From positions 1-64,000 of IMG/VR virus record IMGVR_UViG_3300021964_007119: a stretch of 64,000 bases of DNA; one strand, 5' to 3'. Positions 60,314 through 64,000 of this stretch are shown in pieces. Both the position numbers and the translations under genes were made by a program. The DNA is from a virus. A model generated the notes under the pieces. The model searched no databases. It had not been told where the DNA came from and saw nothing but the letters and a program-made list of their open reading frames with translations. How positions within the stretch are numbered: the stretch's first letter is position 1; each line of letters begins with the position of its first letter.

Positions 60314-61233
60314 TCTGAATCAAATGGTATTTCTAATTGTTCTGACTTTTCCCAAGCAACACCAGTATCATTGTCTTCCCAATCTTTTTCCGGTCTTACT
60401 TCTAAATTGGTATTCCACACACCACTTAAAGTGTGCATATCCAATCCTAATTCATTACCAAATGAAATCATTGCACTAATATCTTTTGGAAAACATTTAC
60501 CACCAAAACCAAACTTTCCATCTGGTCCTGGAACATTCATATGTGAGTGTCCTATTCTTCCGTCTCTTATGAAACCTTCAACTGCCATATTCCAATCTGC
60601 TTCACACAAATCAGAAACTTGTCTCATTTCGTTTAAGAAAGATACTTTAGTTGCAAAGAAACAATTATTCATATATTTTATTAGTTCTGCTGTTTGATAA
60701 TTTGTTTCAATAACTGGGATAGTATCACCAAATCTCCAACGATATAAATCTGCTACTTTATTTGTATTTTCTTTATCACCACCCAATATATAACGAGTTT
60801 GATTTATAAAATCAAAGTTAGCACTTCGTTCTGTTAAAAACTCTGGATTAAATACCAAGTTTAAGTTTTGATATTTTTGTTGAAGCTTTTTGGTTGTTCC
60901 AGGTGTTATGGTGCTTCTTATCAATACAATGTTATCAACTGCTGGAACTAATTCTAAATGTTCTGGTTCTATTTCAGCAGTTATTTTAGATATTTCTTGT
61001 AATGCATCTTCTACATAACTTAAATTTATACTTCCGTCTGAATTTGATGGTGTTGGTACTGATAAAAATATAAAGTCAGAATATGCAACTACATCTTCCA
61101 ATGTGTGCAATGACCTTGATTTGTCTTTATCGTAGATATACATTTCATCTACATCACAACCCGTTTGTGGTGAAAATCCAAACTCTACCGCTGAACCTAC
61201 AAATCCTCTACCTACTATACCAATTTTATACAT
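60310..61233 (-). CDS. Nucleotide-sugar dehydrogenase (UDP-glucose 6-dehydrogenase family)
   Basis: 307 residues, shorter than the usual ~390. N-terminal NAD fold KIGIVGRGFVGSAVEFGF, then FLSVPTPSNSDGSINLSYVE, IRSTITPGTTK, FNPEFLTERSA and GFGGKCFPKD with the catalytic cysteine. The C-terminal UDP-binding domain is largely missing. It oxidises a UDP-hexose to the uronic acid. Overlaps the epimerase by 8 nt. Confidence 0.92.
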   Translation of the reverse strand: MYKIGIVGRGFVGSAVEFGFSPQTGCDVDEMYIYDKDKSRSLHTLEDVVAYSDFIFLSVPTPSNSDGSINLSYVEDALQEISKITAEIEPEHLELVPAVDNIVLIRSTITPGTTKKLQQKYQNLNLVFNPEFLTERSANFDFINQTRYILGGDKENTNKVADLYRWRFGDTIPVIETNYQTAELIKYMNNCFFATKVSFLNEMRQVSDLCEADWNMAVEGFIRDGRIGHSHMNVPGPDGKFGFGGKCFPKDISAMISFGNELGLDMHTLSGVWNTNLEVRPEKDWEDNDTGVAWEKSEQLEIPFDSE

Positions 61234-62140
61234 CTAATCCCATCTCCTTTTTATATTTTGGAATCCAAGTATCAATATTTCCTTTTGGTTTCCAACCCAA
61301 CAATTCTTCTGCTAATGAATTGTCTGCTAATGTTTCTGGTGGTTCAATTACTGGGTCTACATTAACTTTATCTCCACCAATCATATCTGCGATGTCATTA
61401 ATTGAACGATTATCACCATTACCAATATTGATGACTTCACCATTACCAACATTTTCAGATTGAGATGCTAGTATGTTTGCGTTTACAACATCACCTACAT
61501 AAGTGAAATCTCGTCTTTGTTCTCCGTCGCCTCTAATTGTCATTGGTTTTCCATTTAATAATTGGTCTACGAATATACCAATAACCATTGCGTAAGCTCC
61601 ACCAACATTTTGTCGTTCACCATAGATATTAAAATATCTTAATGATACGGTTTCTAATCCGTATACTTCGGAAAACATTTTACACATAACTTCACCATAA
61701 TATTTTTGTGCTCCATACGGGGACAATGGATTTACCGGGTCTGATTCTTTTGATGGTAATTTCTCGGTATTTCCGTAGGCTGATGATGACGCACTATATA
61801 CGACTCTCCTCACACCTGCGTCTGAAGCACATTTTAAAACATTTAAAGTTCCGATTGTATTATTAGTTTCATATTCAACAGGTTCTTCGATTGAAGGTTG
61901 AACTCTCGCTTTAGCGGCTAGTAAAAATACTGAATCCGCTCCCTTCATAACTTCTGTCATATTCTTATCTTGTTTAGGGTCACTAATATCCATATACTCT
62001 AACTGAACTTTTGGATTAATATTCTCTCTCTTACCCGTTGATAAATTATCTATTACTACTACTTCGTGGTTCTGTTCTACAAGTTTATCTACGATATTAC
62101 TACCGATAAAACCTGCACCACCTACTACTACATATTTCAT
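61226..62140 (-). CDS. NAD-dependent nucleotide-sugar epimerase
   Basis: 304 residues of the extended SDR family. GGAGFIGSNIVDKL near 8, SASSSAYGN and YGAQKYYGE (YxxxK) near 145, and RYFNIYGERQN near 170. Acts on a UDP-sugar, probably as a 4-epimerase. Together with the dehydrogenase it could supply uronic acids. Confidence 0.93.
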   Translation of the reverse strand: MKYVVVGGAGFIGSNIVDKLVEQNHEVVVIDNLSTGKRENINPKVQLEYMDISDPKQDKNMTEVMKGADSVFLLAAKARVQPSIEEPVEYETNNTIGTLNVLKCASDAGVRRVVYSASSSAYGNTEKLPSKESDPVNPLSPYGAQKYYGEVMCKMFSEVYGLETVSLRYFNIYGERQNVGGAYAMVIGIFVDQLLNGKPMTIRGDGEQRRDFTYVGDVVNANILASQSENVGNGEVINIGNGDNRSINDIADMIGGDKVNVDPVIEPPETLADNSLAEELLGWKPKGNIDTWIPKYKKEMGLDV

Positions 62141-62811
62141 TGTTTTTTCTCCAATTTACTATCATATTTTTTTGTTTCTTCCGAATCATTTGTTCTATTG
62201 TTGTCGTGGAAACGATAACGATATAATGGCATTCTCAAATGATACATTTTATATTTATCTAAAAATCTTTTATTCAAGTCGTGTCCTTCTCTCATTTTGA
62301 AACTCTCATCATAAAAACCAAGATTTGCAAGTGATTCGTAAGTATACATTATACCACACGCAACAAATTCTTCTTTTGAATTGTGTCTAGATAATAATTC
62401 GGCCGTGTCATTGACTTTAAAATAATCACACGCTACTGCTTGATAATTACAATCTGTGTTCATTACTCTTGGTCCAGAATTTGACTTTAAAAAGGTTGAC
62501 AAGACATATAAAAAATGACTTGAAACATAATCATCACAATCCACTCTTACAAAATACTTTGACATTGATGTTTTTAAAATTTTGTTTAATGATGTTGGTA
62601 ATCCTAAGTTTTTTTCGTTATTGATTACCCTAATGTTCATATGTTCTTTAAAAATATCAGTAACATCATCTAATGTTTCATTTGGGTCATCATTGACTAC
62701 TACAACTTCATATCTTGATTTTTCTAATGTTTGTGAGTTTAAACTTCTTAAACAGCGGTGTAACCACTCTTTTTGTTTATAAACACAAACTGCTACAGTG
62801 ATTTCATACAT
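62137..62811 (-). CDS. Glycosyltransferase family 2
   Basis: 224 residues. N-terminal TVAVCVYKQKEWLHRCLRSL, VVVNDDPNETLD, LGLPTSLNKIL and VRVDCDDYVS (the DxD motif). GT2 enzymes transfer a nucleotide-activated sugar to a glycan. Overlaps both neighbours by a few bases. Confidence 0.92.
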   Translation of the reverse strand: MYEITVAVCVYKQKEWLHRCLRSLNSQTLEKSRYEVVVVNDDPNETLDDVTDIFKEHMNIRVINNEKNLGLPTSLNKILKTSMSKYFVRVDCDDYVSSHFLYVLSTFLKSNSGPRVMNTDCNYQAVACDYFKVNDTAELLSRHNSKEEFVACGIMYTYESLANLGFYDESFKMREGHDLNKRFLDKYKMYHLRMPLYRYRFHDNNRTNDSEETKKYDSKLEKKQ

Positions 62812-63725
62812 AATTCTAATATACTCCTAAATGCTATTTCTTGACTATCTGTCGTTACACCAGCAACATGCGGTGTTAAAGTTAAATTTTCATACTTACC
62901 ACTTTGATACAATTGAAATAATTCTGAGTGGAATGGTGTGTTTTCATTTTGTTCATCTACAATTACATCAGCAGAATAATAAATTTCTCTTGACTTTATC
63001 AATAAACTTATGTATCTTTCATCAACGACTTCACCTCTTGAAGTATTAATGACCACAAGACCCTTTTTAAAGTCTTTAAAGGTATCATATGTGATTAAAT
63101 TTCTACTCGTATCATTTAACCCACAATTAATTGATACAATATCTACATCTTTTAATGATTCAATATTTGGAACTTTATTTTTTCCTCGTAAAACATTTGG
63201 GTCATAGAATTTATAATTCATACCGAAAGTTTCTGCATATTTTGAAACATTTTTACCTATTCTACCATAACCAATAATACCAATGGTTTTTCCATATAAT
63301 TGTTGAGTTCTTAAATTTTCTTCGTTATTTTTTTCTCTCCAATGTTTTGTATTGTTAGTTGCTTCTCTAAACTTTCTCATAGCATTCATAATATGTAACC
63401 AAGTAAATTCTGATGAAGCTGTTATTTTATCTAATGATTTTCTATCATCTAATAATGAATAAAATTGTATTCCTCTTTTCTTTAAATAATCTAAATCAAT
63501 GTGTGTATTACCGGTTGAAGGTGTTGCTACTATTTTTAAGTCTTTACACCACTCGTTATTAAGTGAACTTTTATCATATTTAAAATCACTACCAGGATTA
63601 GTTATTAATATTTCTGGATAAATACTTTCTTCTAATCCTAAATCAAATAATAAATCATCTTTAATATTAATAAAATCTGTTGGACAATCTATTTGTATTT
63701 TAGTTCGTTCTTTTTTCCAACTCAT
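62793..63725 (-). CDS. D-2-hydroxyacid dehydrogenase (SerA-like)
   Basis: 310 residues. NAD site GKTIGIIGYGRIGKNVSKYA near 148, INTSRGEVVDERY near 233, ADVIVDEQNENTPFHSELF and LTPHVAGVT with the catalytic His. May make a keto- or hydroxy-acid precursor for an unusual sugar. Confidence 0.9.
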   Translation of the reverse strand: MSWKKERTKIQIDCPTDFINIKDDLLFDLGLEESIYPEILITNPGSDFKYDKSSLNNEWCKDLKIVATPSTGNTHIDLDYLKKRGIQFYSLLDDRKSLDKITASSEFTWLHIMNAMRKFREATNNTKHWREKNNEENLRTQQLYGKTIGIIGYGRIGKNVSKYAETFGMNYKFYDPNVLRGKNKVPNIESLKDVDIVSINCGLNDTSRNLITYDTFKDFKKGLVVINTSRGEVVDERYISLLIKSREIYYSADVIVDEQNENTPFHSELFQLYQSGKYENLTLTPHVAGVTTDSQEIAFRSILELCMKSL

Positions 63726-64000
63726 TAACTTCTCTCTATTGCTTCTTTTATGTTTAACATTACTTCTGCTATTCTTAAATCTATTTCACTATCTATGTTG
63801 ATTGAATATTTATCTTCCATTACATAAGGTCTTGAAATTTTTCCGTGTCTTGTTTTTTCGTTCATTAGTGTATCTCTTTTCATTGAATAGATACCACCAT
63901 TTCTAATATAACACGGCTCTAAATCTTGTCTTCTACCAGCATCTCCCTCTGGATATTCTGAACAAAAGTCTTCAATCAAATCATCATCAGTAATTCTTTT
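63725..64000 (-). CDS. Nucleotidyltransferase (CMP-sugar synthetase-like), C-terminal part
   Basis: The frame is open to the right edge, so the start is outside the window. Visible: [20 protein letters not shown], the late MKRDTLM and the [14 protein letters not shown] end, which match the C-terminus of NeuA-like acylneuraminate cytidylyltransferases. It would activate a nonulosonic or related acid sugar for the GT2 enzyme downstream. Confidence 0.8.
   Translation of the reverse strand, partial: KRITDDDLIEDFCSEYPEGDAGRRQDLEPCYIRNGGIYSMKRDTLMNEKTRHGKISRPYVMEDKYSINIDSEIDLRIAEVMLNIKEAIERS

Noticed and set aside
1-64000. CRISPR arrays, insertion sequences, integrase or attachment sites
   Set aside because: No regularly spaced repeats, transposase or integrase seen; consistent with a lytic phage.

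Overview
The window looks like about 64 kb of a T4-type myovirus with very AT-rich DNA (roughly 70% A+T by eye). The evidence is a late sigma factor like gp55, a recombination nuclease like gp46/gp47, a primase like gp61, baseplate proteins like gp25, gp6 and gp5, and a giant fibre ending in an S74-type chaperone. Small heat-shock protein, peptide deformylase, a CobS-like AAA+ ATPase, UV endonuclease and sugar-nucleotide genes fit a marine phage. TTGACA-N17-TATATT promoters argue for a host with a proteobacterial-type sigma70; SAR11 or a relative is possible, but the host is inferred.

Nearly every gene is on the minus strand, so the window reads right to left. 64000-60077: sugar-nucleotide and glycan genes (nucleotidyltransferase, hydroxyacid dehydrogenase, glycosyltransferase, epimerase, nucleotide-sugar dehydrogenase). 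60027-57089: nuclease, glutaredoxin, HNH and small membrane proteins. 57081-53400: very small genes, strong promoters, a divergent intergenic region with two perfect DnaA boxes, and a 197-nt RNA with tRNA-like ends. 53100-48780: HNH gene, micropeptides, five tRNAs (Ala, Glu, Thr, Tyr, Cys), a 109-nt structured interval, a histone-H1-like protein, Dam-type methylase and cytidylyltransferase. 48603-38000: a ParB/HNH-like protein, tRNA-Lys, cupin, RimK-like ligase, HAD nucleotidase, UvsE, deformylase, 3D-domain protein, glycosyltransferase and HD protein. 37738-22049: sigma factor, then the baseplate/tail module. 22016-15652: a kinase/metallopeptidase, a PD-(D/E)XK-like nuclease, primase and a fused Mre11-Rad50. 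15650-14863 has no convincing gene but several RNA-like structures. 14644-7094: small early genes, VWA-metallopeptidase plus MoxR-like AAA+ pair, Hsp20 and a membrane protein. 6853-1: the giant fibre, running off the left edge.

Two promoter classes stand out. Thirteen sites share A-tract-GCTC-TTGAC[A/T]-N17-TATATT-like; most sit right behind a stop codon, or inside the last codons, and restart transcription for the next gene. Eleven intergenic sites carry ATATTTAT upstream of a minus-strand gene and may be this phage's late promoter, read by the gp55-like factor. In both classes several -10 elements end only 4-10 nt before the ATG, which predicts leaderless mRNAs.

Best candidates for undescribed biology: the 197-nt tRNA-ended RNA, the 109-nt RNA in the tRNA cluster, the 490-nt promoter-to-terminator noncoding unit at 15.1-15.6 kb, the DnaA-box intergenic region, the leaderless promoter architecture, and the VWA-HExxH/AAA+ pair.
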